This document shows, one piece after another, positions 34,542 through 43,044 of a stretch of 64,000 bases of DNA. The DNA is from Paenibacillus sp. 481 (GTDB lineage Bacteria; Bacillota; Bacilli; Paenibacillales; Paenibacillaceae), in contig NZ_CP075175.1 in assembly GCF_021223605.1 (NCBI RefSeq), positions 4,605,501-4,669,500 on the forward strand, given 5' to 3'. The notes beneath the pieces are model-generated. The model was not told the origin of the DNA and did no database searches. It was given only the letters and a program-made list of their open reading frames with translations. Position 1 is the first letter of the stretch, and each line of letters begins with the position of its first letter. The position numbers and the translations under genes were made by a program.

Positions 34542-35403
34542 TGAGCATCAACATCATAACCGCTTATCACCAATCCGGATCGGCCGCATCGATTACACGA
34601 ACGTGTGGCCTATCTTTTATCATTTTCGTCCAGCGCTAACGAAAGCTCCACTTGAGCTAGTGCCTGCTGTTCCATCAACCTTGAATCAGGCGATGCGTAC
34701 TGGCGAAATTGATATGGGACCGATTTCTTCATTTGCCTATGGCGAATCCAGCGATCGCTATGCACTGTTTCCGAACTTGTCGGTAAGTGCACTCGGTCGG
34801 GTCAACTCGATATTATTGTTCTTAAAAAAACCGCTGCGCGAAGCGCTGCGTGGAACGATCGCGTTGACGACGACATCGGAAACATCCGTGAACTTGCTCA
34901 AAATTATTGCGCAAAAATGTTACGAAGAGACACCGACGTACGTGCCGATGGCGCCTGATTTGGATGCCATGATGGAAGTCGCGGACGGTGCGCTGCTGAT
35001 CGGTGATCACGCTATTCGTGCTTCATGGGCGAACAAGACGTACGAAGTTATCGATCTTGGCGAATGCTGGCGTCAATGGACAGGGCACTGGATGACGTTT
35101 GCCGTGTGGGCAGTAAGGAAGGAAGTCATCGAACGTCATCCCGATGACATCAAACAAATCGTGGAAGCGTTTGAACAAAGCAAGCTGCGCAGCTTAGCTG
35201 ATCCGACGCCGCTCATCGAAGAAGCGGTGCAGACGATAGGCGGCACGCATGCGTATTGGCATCATTATTTTTCACACCTGAATTATGACTTTGACCGCCC
35301 GCAACAACAAGGTTTGCAGCTTTACTTCCAATATGCGTACGAGCTTGGGCTAATAGACCATCAAGTTCATCTAGAACTGTGGTCAGAAAATATGGTTGGT
35401 TAG
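34516..35403 (+). CDS. mqnA: Chorismate dehydratase MqnA (futalosine pathway)
   Basis: 295 residues. MqnA dehydrates chorismate to 3-enolpyruvylbenzoate, the first committed step of the futalosine menaquinone route. Family features: IGRIDYTNVWPIFYHF near the N-terminus, then the ligand-binding region MGPISSFAYGE and GALLIGDHAIRA. The fold is that of a periplasmic-binding protein without signal peptide. ATG at 34516 has GGGGTG upstream and the gene overlaps the ubiX end by 26 bases. The other mqn genes (B, C, D) are not in view. Confidence 0.9.
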   Translation: MYNQEQSSSEHQHHNRLSPIRIGRIDYTNVWPIFYHFRPALTKAPLELVPAVPSTLNQAMRTGEIDMGPISSFAYGESSDRYALFPNLSVSALGRVNSILLFLKKPLREALRGTIALTTTSETSVNLLKIIAQKCYEETPTYVPMAPDLDAMMEVADGALLIGDHAIRASWANKTYEVIDLGECWRQWTGHWMTFAVWAVRKEVIERHPDDIKQIVEAFEQSKLRSLADPTPLIEEAVQTIGGTHAYWHHYFSHLNYDFDRPQQQGLQLYFQYAYELGLIDHQVHLELWSENMVG

Positions 35404-35411
35404 GTGAAGGC

Positions 35412-36386
35412 ATGAAACTGTTGGACATTTACGCGAAAATGAAAAAAGATATCTCGTTTATTGAACGCGAATTGGAGCGGACTATTACGACCGATCACGA
35501 ATTGCTAAACGAGACATCACTCCATTTGCTTAAAGCAGGTGGCAAGCGAATTCGGCCTGTTTTTGTATTGCTGGCTGGCAAATTCGGTACTTATGATTTA
35601 GAACGTCTCAAATGCATTGCCGTTCCATTGGAGCTTATTCATATGGCATCGCTTGTGCACGATGATGTCATTGACGATGCTGAAATGCGTCGTGGTCACC
35701 TGACTGTGAAATCCAAATGGGATAACCGCATCGCCATGTACACAGGGGATTATATATACGCCAAAGCGTTGATGCTCGTTACAGAGCTTGGTTCCTTAGA
35801 CATCCATCGTATTCTTTCGAAGGCGATGGTGGAGATGTGTATCGGCGAAATGGAACAGATTCGTGATTTCTTTAACGTGGAGCAGACGACACGCAACTAT
35901 TTGCTGCGTATTCGTCGCAAGACAGCATTGCTTATCGCAGTTAGTTGTCAGTTGGGTGCTCTGGCTGCGGGAGTGGAGTCGAAGCATAGCTTGCAGTTGT
36001 ATCGCTACGGTTACAATGTAGGCATGGCGTTTCAAATTCGGGACGACGTGCTTGATTTAACAGGTACGGAACAGCAGTTGGGCAAACCTCCAGGTAACGA
36101 CCTACGTCAAGGCAATATTACGTTACCCGTTCTGTTTGCGCTTGAAGAACACGCAACACATGATCCGCTGTTGCAAGAAATTAAGCGTATTCGAGAATGC
36201 AATGGCGAAACAAATGTGGATTATGCGCTACAGCTTGTTCGCCAAAGCGACGGCATTAAACGTGCAGAAGCGATGGCTGCACGTTACATAGACAAGGCGA
36301 TGGCTGCACTTAACGAGCTACCGGACATTAAAGCGCGCAAGCATTTGCGTGATATTGCCCATTTTATCGCCAAACGTAGCCATTAA
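35412..36386 (+). CDS. hepT: Heptaprenyl diphosphate synthase component II
   Basis: 324 residues, the catalytic subunit. The first Asp-rich motif is LVHDDVIDDAEMRRG and the second FQIRDDVLDLTG; GGKRIRPVF is the substrate-binding Lys-Arg region. With HepS it elongates farnesyl diphosphate to the C35 product used as the menaquinone tail. ATG at 35412 follows AGGTGAAGG. It is the last gene of the hepS-menG-mqn-hepT cluster. Confidence 0.95.
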   Translation: MKLLDIYAKMKKDISFIERELERTITTDHELLNETSLHLLKAGGKRIRPVFVLLAGKFGTYDLERLKCIAVPLELIHMASLVHDDVIDDAEMRRGHLTVKSKWDNRIAMYTGDYIYAKALMLVTELGSLDIHRILSKAMVEMCIGEMEQIRDFFNVEQTTRNYLLRIRRKTALLIAVSCQLGALAAGVESKHSLQLYRYGYNVGMAFQIRDDVLDLTGTEQQLGKPPGNDLRQGNITLPVLFALEEHATHDPLLQEIKRIRECNGETNVDYALQLVRQSDGIKRAEAMAARYIDKAMAALNELPDIKARKHLRDIAHFIAKRSH

Positions 36387-36435
36387 AATTTTTCCAAAAA
36401 ATTTGCACGAAATGGATGTACAATGATGAAAAATT

Positions 36436-36444
36436 TGGTATAAT
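36436..36444 (+). promoter_or_regulatory. Extended -10 promoter of ndk
   Basis: TGGTATAAT fits TGnTATAAT exactly, 41 bases before the ndk ATG. A -35 is not obvious. Confidence 0.5.
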
Positions 36445-36485
36445 ACGTTCGTTGGACAACTTCATGTCAATTGAGGAGTGAACGT

Positions 36486-36929
36486 ATGGAACGCACATTC
36501 ATCATGGTAAAGCCAGACGGCGTGCAGCGTGGATTAATTGGAGAAATCGTTAGCCGCTTCGAGCGTAAAGGATTTCAACTCGTAGCAGGTAAATTATTGG
36601 TCATCTCGCGCGAACAGGCAGAACATCATTATGCAGAGCATGCGGAAAAGCCGTTTTTCGGCGAGTTGGTGGACTTCATCACATCCGGTCCTGTATTCGG
36701 TATGGTATGGGAAGGCGATGACGTTATCGCGCTGTCGCGCTTGATGATCGGCAAGACGAAAGTAGCAGATGCACAACCGGGAACGATTCGCGGAGATTTT
36801 GCAGCGCATACGAACTTTAACTTGGTACATGGCTCCGACGCACCAGAGAGTGCAGCGCGTGAAATTGCGAATCTGTTCTCTGACAGTGAATTGCTTACGT
36901 ATTCGCGCGCAGTTCAACCTTGGATTTAA
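36486..36929 (+). CDS. ndk: Nucleoside diphosphate kinase
   Basis: 147 residues. Transfers gamma-phosphate between nucleoside di- and triphosphates through a phospho-His. The N-terminus [19 protein letters not shown] and the active-site segment [16 protein letters not shown] (catalytic His) are canonical. ATG at 36486 follows GAGGAGTGA; the longer frame starts inside that site. Its own promoter and terminator are visible, so it is probably monocistronic. Confidence 0.97.
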   Translation: MERTFIMVKPDGVQRGLIGEIVSRFERKGFQLVAGKLLVISREQAEHHYAEHAEKPFFGELVDFITSGPVFGMVWEGDDVIALSRLMIGKTKVADAQPGTIRGDFAAHTNFNLVHGSDAPESAAREIANLFSDSELLTYSRAVQPWI

Positions 36930-37010
36930 TGGGTATTATCGGTTGCAAATAGGCGACCGTCATTTTTTGAAGTTTTATGTAAGCTCTTTCATGAAGCAGG
37001 ATAATAGGAA

Positions 37011-37052
37011 GGACACGGCGAATACGTTATATTCGACCGTGTTCTTTTTTTT
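37011..37052 (+). terminator. Terminator after ndk
   Basis: GGACACGG pairs with CCGTGTTC (one GU) and GAAT with ATTC, followed by eight T. Confidence 0.8.
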
Positions 37053-37102
37053 ATTACATAAAGTAATAACGGTTGTTACATACGCGCCGGAGAGTGAATG
37101 AC

Positions 37103-37951
37103 ATGCGAGAACGACTAGATCCGCTCGTACCAGAATCATCAGCTACAATCACGTATAGTGAAGCGGACAATCAAGATTATATTTTTTTCGTGGACCAAGT
37201 TAGGAAACTAACAGGAATTGATTTGGCCCAGTACAAAGAAGCACAAATGCGTCGACGTTTGACCACGCTTCGTATCAAAAATGGATACAGCTCGTTCCAA
37301 GCCTTTTTCGAGGGAATTAAGCAAGATAAGCGATTGTTAGCTGAATTTCTTGATCGAATGACGATAAACGTATCCGAATTTTGGCGTAATCCATTGCGGT
37401 GGATAACGCTGAAAGAGCGTGTGCTGCCCATGTTGACTGAGACGAACCGCCGCTTGCATTGCTGGAGTGCCGCTTGTTCGACCGGGGAAGAACCATACAC
37501 GCTAGCCATGATACTGGACGATGCGGGATTGCTACAACAAGCACGAGTGGATGCTTCCGATTTAGATGACAATGCTTTGGCTCGTGCCAAAGATGCGTGG
37601 TACGTAGAACGTTCTTTGAAAGACGTGCCAGTCGACTTTAAGCAGCGCTACTTTAAGGAAGATCAGGCAGGGTATCGAATCGAAGAACGTTTAAAGCGCT
37701 CCATTCAATACCGTAAGCAGAACCTGCTTACAGACCGATTTGAATCGAATCTAGATCTCATTATTTGTCGCAATGTGATGATCTATTTTACAGAAGAAGC
37801 GAAGCATGATTTGTATATGAAGTTTGCACAGTCGCTACGTCCGGGAGGCGTGCTGTTTGTAGGGAGCACAGAGCAAATTTTTAACCCTGGACAGTATGGA
37901 TTAGAAACAATGGAAACGTTTTTCTATCGACGCACGAGTGCGAAGCTATAA
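37103..37951 (+). CDS. cheR: Chemotaxis protein methyltransferase CheR
   Basis: 282 residues. Methylates glutamates of chemoreceptors with SAM, setting adaptation. The N-terminal all-helix domain (YFFVDQVRKLTGI-like; begins near residue 24) is followed by the SAM domain with LHCWSAACSTGEEPYTLAMI, DLDDNALARAKDAWY, LIICRNVMIYF and RPGGVLFVGSTEQI. ATG at 37103 has GGAGAG upstream. No other chemotaxis gene lies beside it; the same isolated position next to ndk occurs in Bacillus. Confidence 0.93.
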   Translation: MRERLDPLVPESSATITYSEADNQDYIFFVDQVRKLTGIDLAQYKEAQMRRRLTTLRIKNGYSSFQAFFEGIKQDKRLLAEFLDRMTINVSEFWRNPLRWITLKERVLPMLTETNRRLHCWSAACSTGEEPYTLAMILDDAGLLQQARVDASDLDDNALARAKDAWYVERSLKDVPVDFKQRYFKEDQAGYRIEERLKRSIQYRKQNLLTDRFESNLDLIICRNVMIYFTEEAKHDLYMKFAQSLRPGGVLFVGSTEQIFNPGQYGLETMETFFYRRTSAKL

Positions 37952-38042
37952 AGCATCAACGTTAATCTATGTAATCAGATGGTCATTTGTAGAAATTCTT
38001 TAAATCGTAACACATTCCATGTTACACGATGCGATTTGCCTT

Positions 38043-38095
38043 CAAAAGCACGTCTCATGCACGTTTATGCGTGTATGGTACGTGCTTTTGCTTTG
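38043..38095 (+). terminator. Terminator after cheR
   Basis: CAAAAGCACG / CGTGCTTTTG (10 bp) around a loop that itself can form ATGCACG-type pairing. The T tract within the 3' arm is short. Confidence 0.7.
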
Positions 38096-38107
38096 TAGAT
38101 TGCTTTC

Positions 38108-38136
38108 TTGTCAAACGGAAACGGCTATACTATAAT
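38108..38136 (+). promoter_or_regulatory. Promoter of the aro operon
   Basis: TTGTCA (38108-38113) and TATAAT (38131-38136) are 17 bases apart, 64 bases before aroC. Confidence 0.8.
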
Positions 38137-38199
38137 GAGCAAAAGGATCGAAAGATTTTAGTCGTTCACAGCACAAACGCTTAAAAGGGGGAAAAGCAA

Positions 38200-39369
38200 G
38201 TGAGCCTACGTTACTTGACAGCAGGGGAGACACACGGACCTCAACTGACTGCAATCATTGAAGGAATGCCTAGCAACTTGGAAATCAATTTTGAACGTTT
38301 AAATGATCAACTACTACGTCGTCAAAAAGGGTATGGAAGAGGACGTCGTATGCAAATTGAAACGGACACAGCAGCAATAGTAGGTGGTGTGCGCCATGGA
38401 CGTACAACTGGTGCACCTATTGCGCTCGTTGTTGAAAATAAAGATTGGAAACACTGGACGAAAATTATGAACGTGGAACCTATCGAAGGCACGGACGAAG
38501 AAAAGCGCCGTGTTCATCGTCCACGTCCAGGTCATGCTGATTTGAACGGTGGTCTAAAGTATCAGCTCAAAGATTTGCGAAACGTACTAGAGCGCTCCAG
38601 CGCTCGCGAAACAGCAGCGCGTGTAGCGGTCGGTGCAGTAGCTCGCCAGCTGTTGGAGGCGTTTGGCATTAAAATTGCCGGACAGGTTATTCGTATCGGC
38701 GAAATTGAGGCACCTGCCCATAACTTGCCTATCGATGAAATTATCGAACGCACAGAGCAATCCTCCGTGCGGGTAGTCGATGCAGATACAGAAGCGAAGA
38801 TGGAAGCTTACATCGACCAAATTAAAGCCGAAGGTGATTCGATCGGTGGCATTGTGGAATGCATCATCGAAGGCGTACCTGTTGGCTTGGGCAGTTATGT
38901 GCAATACGACAGAAAGCTTGATGGACGAATTGCACAAGCGGTTATGTCTATCAATGCGTTTAAAGGTGTTGAAATTGGCATTGGTTTTGAGGCAGGCCAC
39001 TTGCGTGGATCGCAAGTGCATGATGAAATTTTGTATGACGCAGAGAACGGCTATACACGTGCTACGAATCGTCTTGGCGGTTTTGAGGGCGGCATCACGA
39101 ACGGTATGCCGATTGTCGTGCGCGGCGTAATGAAGCCGATTCCAACGTTGTATAAGCCATTGCAAAGCGTAGATATCGATACGAAAGAGCCGTTTACGGC
39201 ACAAGTTGAGCGTTCCGATGCATGCGCAGTTCCTGCGGCTAGCGTCGTTATGGAACATGTTGTGGCTTGGGAAGTGGCCAAAGCATTGTTAGAAAAGTTC
39301 GGCGGCGACTCCATGGAGGAGATTCAAGCGAACATTAACAATTTCAACGAGCAGGTAGCTCGTTACTAA
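38200..39369 (+). CDS. aroC: Chorismate synthase
   Basis: 389 residues. Converts EPSP to chorismate with reduced FMN; B. subtilis names it aroF. Motifs: [54 protein letters not shown] and [19 protein letters not shown] start with AGGGGGA upstream, and the start TGETHG context places the N-terminus correctly. It opens the aroC-aroB-aroH run, with aroB 30 bases later. Confidence 0.97.
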   Translation: MSLRYLTAGETHGPQLTAIIEGMPSNLEINFERLNDQLLRRQKGYGRGRRMQIETDTAAIVGGVRHGRTTGAPIALVVENKDWKHWTKIMNVEPIEGTDEEKRRVHRPRPGHADLNGGLKYQLKDLRNVLERSSARETAARVAVGAVARQLLEAFGIKIAGQVIRIGEIEAPAHNLPIDEIIERTEQSSVRVVDADTEAKMEAYIDQIKAEGDSIGGIVECIIEGVPVGLGSYVQYDRKLDGRIAQAVMSINAFKGVEIGIGFEAGHLRGSQVHDEILYDAENGYTRATNRLGGFEGGITNGMPIVVRGVMKPIPTLYKPLQSVDIDTKEPFTAQVERSDACAVPAASVVMEHVVAWEVAKALLEKFGGDSMEEIQANINNFNEQVARY

Positions 39370-39399
39370 TGCGGCGAGCATAATGTAGAGGTGAGCGTC

Positions 39400-40536
39400 T
39401 TGAAGCACGATGAAATAAAGCGAAATGAGCAATTAGGCGCTAGCGAACTAACTGTACAGTTAGGTGAACGTTCATATCCGATCTGGATCGGTAGCGGCTT
39501 GCTAAATCGAATTGGAGAGGCGTTTGCCTTGTTGAACATTTCGAATAGTAGCCCATTACTTATTATTACAGATTCGCATGTAGCACCCCGATATTTAAAT
39601 ACAGCAGTCGAAGCGCTGCGAGAAGCGGGCTATCGTGTGTTTGAGCATGTTATTCCAGCTGGAGAGTCATCTAAGTCGCTAGGCGTCTTTGAGGAGTGCG
39701 TCACGGCTGCATTACAAGCAGGCTTAGACCGTAAGTCAACGATTATTGCGCTAGGCGGAGGTGTCGTTGGCGATTTAGCGGGGTTCGTCGCAGCTACTTA
39801 TATGCGTGGAGTTCGATTTATTCAGGTGCCGACCACGATTTTGGCACATGACAGTAGTGTGGGTGGCAAAGTGGCGGTGAATCATCCACTGGCCAAAAAT
39901 ATTATCGGTGCCTTTTATCAACCTGAAGCGGTGCTGTACGATACAGCAACACTAGCTACCTTGCCAGATCGTGAAGTGAGGGCTGGTTTAGCGGAAATGT
40001 TGAAGCATGGCCTCATTTGGGATGCGGAATTTGCTTATTGGTGCAAAGACAACGCAGCTCAATTAGTGGCAGGGAACGAAGCGGCATTATCTTATGGATT
40101 ATATAAAGGCTGTGCAGTTAAAGCCGAAGTGGTGTCACGCGATGAGCGTGAGAACGACTTGCGAGCCATTCTCAATTTGGGTCATACCATTGGACATGCC
40201 TTAGAGGCAGTTGGTGGTTACAATGAGCTGCTCCATGGTGAAGCGATTGCGATTGGAATGGTTGGCTCTGCACGAATTGGCGAGCGTTTAGGGACAGCAA
40301 CTGACGTTGCAGCAACGACGAAGGCGATGTTTGAAGCGCTAGGCCTGCCGACGACGATTCCGTCACATTATGATACGGATGCTATTCTAGCCGCGATGAT
40401 GCACGATAAAAAGTTTAGCGAAGGTCGGACGATGTTCGTTGTACCAACTTCGATCGGGCAAGTTGACATTCGCAAGGATGTGCCAATCGAGCTTGTGCGA
40501 GATATCGTGGAACAACTAAAACGGGAGGCGGGATAA
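39400..40536 (+). CDS. aroB: 3-dehydroquinate synthase
   Basis: 378 residues. Second shikimate-pathway enzyme, NAD and metal dependent. Seen: ALGGGVVGDLAGFVAATYMR, PTTILAHDSSVGGKVAVNHP, AEMLKHGLIWD, LNLGHTIGHALEAVGG and LLHGEAIAIGM, which hold the metal-binding Glu and His residues. TTG at 39400 is preferred because AGAGGTGA lies upstream at good distance; GTG at 39391 would sit inside that site and add three residues. aroH follows after two bases. Confidence 0.95.
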   Translation: MKHDEIKRNEQLGASELTVQLGERSYPIWIGSGLLNRIGEAFALLNISNSSPLLIITDSHVAPRYLNTAVEALREAGYRVFEHVIPAGESSKSLGVFEECVTAALQAGLDRKSTIIALGGGVVGDLAGFVAATYMRGVRFIQVPTTILAHDSSVGGKVAVNHPLAKNIIGAFYQPEAVLYDTATLATLPDREVRAGLAEMLKHGLIWDAEFAYWCKDNAAQLVAGNEAALSYGLYKGCAVKAEVVSRDERENDLRAILNLGHTIGHALEAVGGYNELLHGEAIAIGMVGSARIGERLGTATDVAATTKAMFEALGLPTTIPSHYDTDAILAAMMHDKKFSEGRTMFVVPTSIGQVDIRKDVPIELVRDIVEQLKREAG

Positions 40537-40538
40537 GC

Positions 40539-40907
40539 ATGTACGTAAGAGGAATTCGTGGGGCAACAACAGTTGAGCACAATGATGGCGCGCAAATACT
40601 AGAAGCGACTATTGAATTGCTGAAAGAAATTGTGGAGCAAAATGATGTGCAACCGGAATACATTGCGAGCGTATGGGTTACGATGACAGAGGATTTAGAT
40701 GCAACGTTTCCAGCACGCGCTATTCGTGAAATGTCTGGCTGGGAGCTCGTGCCGCTTATGTGTGCTGTCGAAATTCCAGTACAAGGCAGCTTACCACGCT
40801 GTATTCGCTTAATGGTCATGATTAATACGGCCAAAGAGCAAGCCGACATTAACCATATTTATTTGCGTAATGCTAAAAGCTTGCGGCCGGATCTGGTAAG
40901 TCGTTAA
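40539..40907 (+). CDS. aroH: Monofunctional chorismate mutase AroH
   Basis: 122 residues. Rearranges chorismate to prephenate, the entry to Phe and Tyr. It belongs to the trimeric AroH class: YVRGIRGATTVEHNDGAQIL at the N-terminus, the conserved Arg in that segment, and CAVEIPVQGSLPRCIRLMV with the catalytic Arg. It is the last gene before the trp leader, and no terminator separates it from the trp promoter. Confidence 0.96.
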   Translation: MYVRGIRGATTVEHNDGAQILEATIELLKEIVEQNDVQPEYIASVWVTMTEDLDATFPARAIREMSGWELVPLMCAVEIPVQGSLPRCIRLMVMINTAKEQADINHIYLRNAKSLRPDLVSR

Positions 40908-40934
40908 AGTTGAAAAAAAAGGCAATTAAAGGCG

Positions 40935-40963
40935 TTGACCTCTTTCGATCATTCATGTATAGT
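40935..40963 (+). promoter_or_regulatory. Promoter of the trp operon
   Basis: TTGACC (40935-40940) and TATAGT (40958-40963) are 17 bases apart. The start site would be near 40970, a few bases before the first TRAP triplet. Confidence 0.8.
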
Positions 40964-40974
40964 TGGAATCAGCA

Positions 40975-41044
40975 GAGTTGAGCAGAGTTTAGTTTGAGAT
41001 TGAGATGAGCAGAGTTTAGCCTAGTTTAGTGTAGTTGAGTGGAG
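40975..41044 (+). promoter_or_regulatory. TRAP-binding site: 14 regularly spaced GAG/TAG triplets
   Basis: Triplets begin at 40975, 40980, 40985, 40990, 40996, 41002, 41007, 41012, 41017, 41022, 41027, 41032, 41037 and 41042. Nine are GAG and five TAG, with spacers of two bases except two spacers of three. This is the pattern TRAP wraps. Three further irregular triplets lie at 41054, 41057 and 41066. The B. subtilis trp leader has 11. Confidence 0.93.
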
Positions 41045-41177
41045 ACAAAGAACGAGTAGTTGATGTAGCGCAGCTATCATAAGATGGGATACGTGTATTT
41101 ATTTTACACAATTCTATATCTTGGGTAGATGTTATTTCGCTATACCTTACAACCGTTTCTTTTGGTTCCAACCCAAT

Positions 41178-41238
41178 TTCTCTCATCACAATTTCATCGC
41201 TAATGATTCAAGCCTCTACCATGCGTAGAGGCTTTTTT
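41178..41238 (+). promoter_or_regulatory. trp attenuator: terminator with antiterminator-pairing segment
   Basis: The terminator is AAGCCTCTAC (41210-41219), five-base loop, GTAGAGGCTT (41225-41234) and a T run. The bases before it are complementary to the TRAP tract: 41182-41196 pairs with 40995-41009 at 14 of 15 positions (one GU pair included), and TCAA with CTCT in 41208-41217 can pair with AGAGTTGA at 40974-40981. The last pairing uses the terminator 5' arm, so TRAP-free RNA could form an antiterminator. This was found by eye without energy calculation. Confidence 0.75.
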
Positions 41239-41403
41239 GATGCAGAATTGACCACTAATGCGCTATTCATGTACATGGATGGCACATTGGGAGTTGATTC
41301 TGCTGACACCTTCATAAAACTTGCAGCTCACTGTAAGGATAATAAACCGAGCCACGTGATCGCACATCGAATGCATCGTGGTCGGACATGAGGAGTGAAA
41401 GCG

Positions 41404-43044
41404 ATGAATCCCCAAGTTGAAGAAGTTATACAATTAGCCCGACAATATAATGTGATACCGATTACGCGTACCGTCATGGCTGACACAGAAACACCTATAA
41501 GCCTGTTTCAGCGCTTACAGCACGAACCGTTTTCCTTTTTGCTGGAAAGTGTAGAGGGGGGCATTCAGTGGGCGCGACATTCGTTTATCGGCACAACACC
41601 TTTTCTTCGATTTCAAGGCAAAAATGGCAAGCTTATTGTCATTGAAAATGGAGTTGAGCAGCATATCGAAGAAAAGCCGCTTGCAGCGATTAAACGATTG
41701 CTACGCCGTTACCGCAGCCCTAAAATTAATGGATTACCCCCGCTGACTGGTGGTGCTATCGGTTTTTTTGGATATGATTTAGTACAGCAATATGAGCGGT
41801 TGCCGCAGCATGCTGTAGATGACATGCACACAAACGACATTCAATTTATGTTCTGTGATCAGTTGGTCGTATTTGACCACGTCAGACAGCAAATGCAGTT
41901 TATTGTGAACATACACATTCAGCCTGACGACACCGATGAGATGATTCGTGTTCGCTACGAGGAGAGTTGTCAAAAGCTACTACAGCTGCAAGCGAAGCTA
42001 ACAGCGCCGTTGCCACGGCAGAAGCAAGTGAACTCGGATGCTTTTTTAGCGCGAATTGACGATATCGGTCCTGTACGCTCGAACGAGACAAAAGAGTCGT
42101 TTATCGCCAAAGTGGATCAGGCGAAGCAATATATTTTGGCCGGCGATATTTTTCAAGTTGTACTTTCACAGCGGTTTGAAAGAAAAACGACGGTTGATCC
42201 GTTAGATGTGTACCGGATGCTACGGATGACGAATCCTTCACCTTACATGTACGTGTTGAAAATGGAAGATGAGACGATCGTCGGAACATCACCGGAGGCG
42301 CTCGTGCGTGTAAATGGAGATAGAGTGGAGACACGTCCGATTGCAGGGACACGACCGCGAGGCAAAACGGAAGAGCAAGATATGGAGTTGGAACGCGAAC
42401 TGTTGGCAGATGAAAAAGAGCGGGCTGAGCATTTGATGCTTGTGGACTTAGGCCGCAATGACATTGGTCGCGTGTGCGATTTCGGCTCGGTACGTTGCGA
42501 CAAGTATATGGATATCGAGCGTTACTCGCACGTGATGCATATCGTGTCCAACGTTTCTGGAACGTTGCGGAAGGATAAAGACTTTTTTGATGCTTTCCTG
42601 TCTTGCTTGCCAGCAGGTACAGTCTCCGGTGCTCCTAAGTTGCGAGCCATGGAAATTATCGCAGAGCTAGAGCGGGAAGCGCGTGGAGCTTACGCTGGGG
42701 CAATCGGATATTTAGGATTTAACGGCAATATGGATACGTGTATTACGATTCGTACGATTATTTTTAAAGGTGGCTCAGCATACGTTCAGGCGGGTGCAGG
42801 CATTGTGTGGGATTCTGTACCGGAAAAAGAGTACGAAGAGACGGTCAATAAAGCGAAGGCTTTGCTTGTCGCGATTGAAATGGCAGAACGAGTCTTTAGC
42901 ACTGACATCGCTGACCGTGTTGAGGCTGCAACGGTGAATACGCTAGAGAAGCGGCCGTTGCCTGTGAACTGGGACTATTACGTCGACACAGAGATGAGTC
43001 ATTCAGCAACTGAAGAGCTGCATCGAAAGGAGCTGAGCGTATGA
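41404..43044 (+). CDS. trpE: Anthranilate synthase component I
   Basis: 546 residues. Makes anthranilate from chorismate. The N-terminal region keeps the tryptophan feedback site (SFLLESVEGG). The chorismate-binding domain shows GDIFQVVLSQRF, RPIAGTRPRGKT, DLGRNDIGRVCDFGSV and AGTVSGAPKLRAMEII. ATG at 41404 has AGGAGTG 8 bases upstream; a GTG at 41395 lies inside that site. No trpG is in the operon, so the glutaminase subunit is presumably supplied by a shared pabA elsewhere, as in B. subtilis. It overlaps trpD by 4 bases. Confidence 0.97.
   Translation: MNPQVEEVIQLARQYNVIPITRTVMADTETPISLFQRLQHEPFSFLLESVEGGIQWARHSFIGTTPFLRFQGKNGKLIVIENGVEQHIEEKPLAAIKRLLRRYRSPKINGLPPLTGGAIGFFGYDLVQQYERLPQHAVDDMHTNDIQFMFCDQLVVFDHVRQQMQFIVNIHIQPDDTDEMIRVRYEESCQKLLQLQAKLTAPLPRQKQVNSDAFLARIDDIGPVRSNETKESFIAKVDQAKQYILAGDIFQVVLSQRFERKTTVDPLDVYRMLRMTNPSPYMYVLKMEDETIVGTSPEALVRVNGDRVETRPIAGTRPRGKTEEQDMELERELLADEKERAEHLMLVDLGRNDIGRVCDFGSVRCDKYMDIERYSHVMHIVSNVSGTLRKDKDFFDAFLSCLPAGTVSGAPKLRAMEIIAELEREARGAYAGAIGYLGFNGNMDTCITIRTIIFKGGSAYVQAGAGIVWDSVPEKEYEETVNKAKALLVAIEMAERVFSTDIADRVEAATVNTLEKRPLPVNWDYYVDTEMSHSATEELHRKELSV

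Noticed and set aside
38587-39258. A 223-codon minus-strand frame within aroC
   Set aside because: Antisense shadow of a highly conserved gene, with no motif or ribosome site.
41203-41391. A 62-codon frame in the trp leader as a leader peptide gene
   Set aside because: It starts inside the attenuator region, has no ribosome site, covers the terminator hairpin and is not rich in Trp codons.
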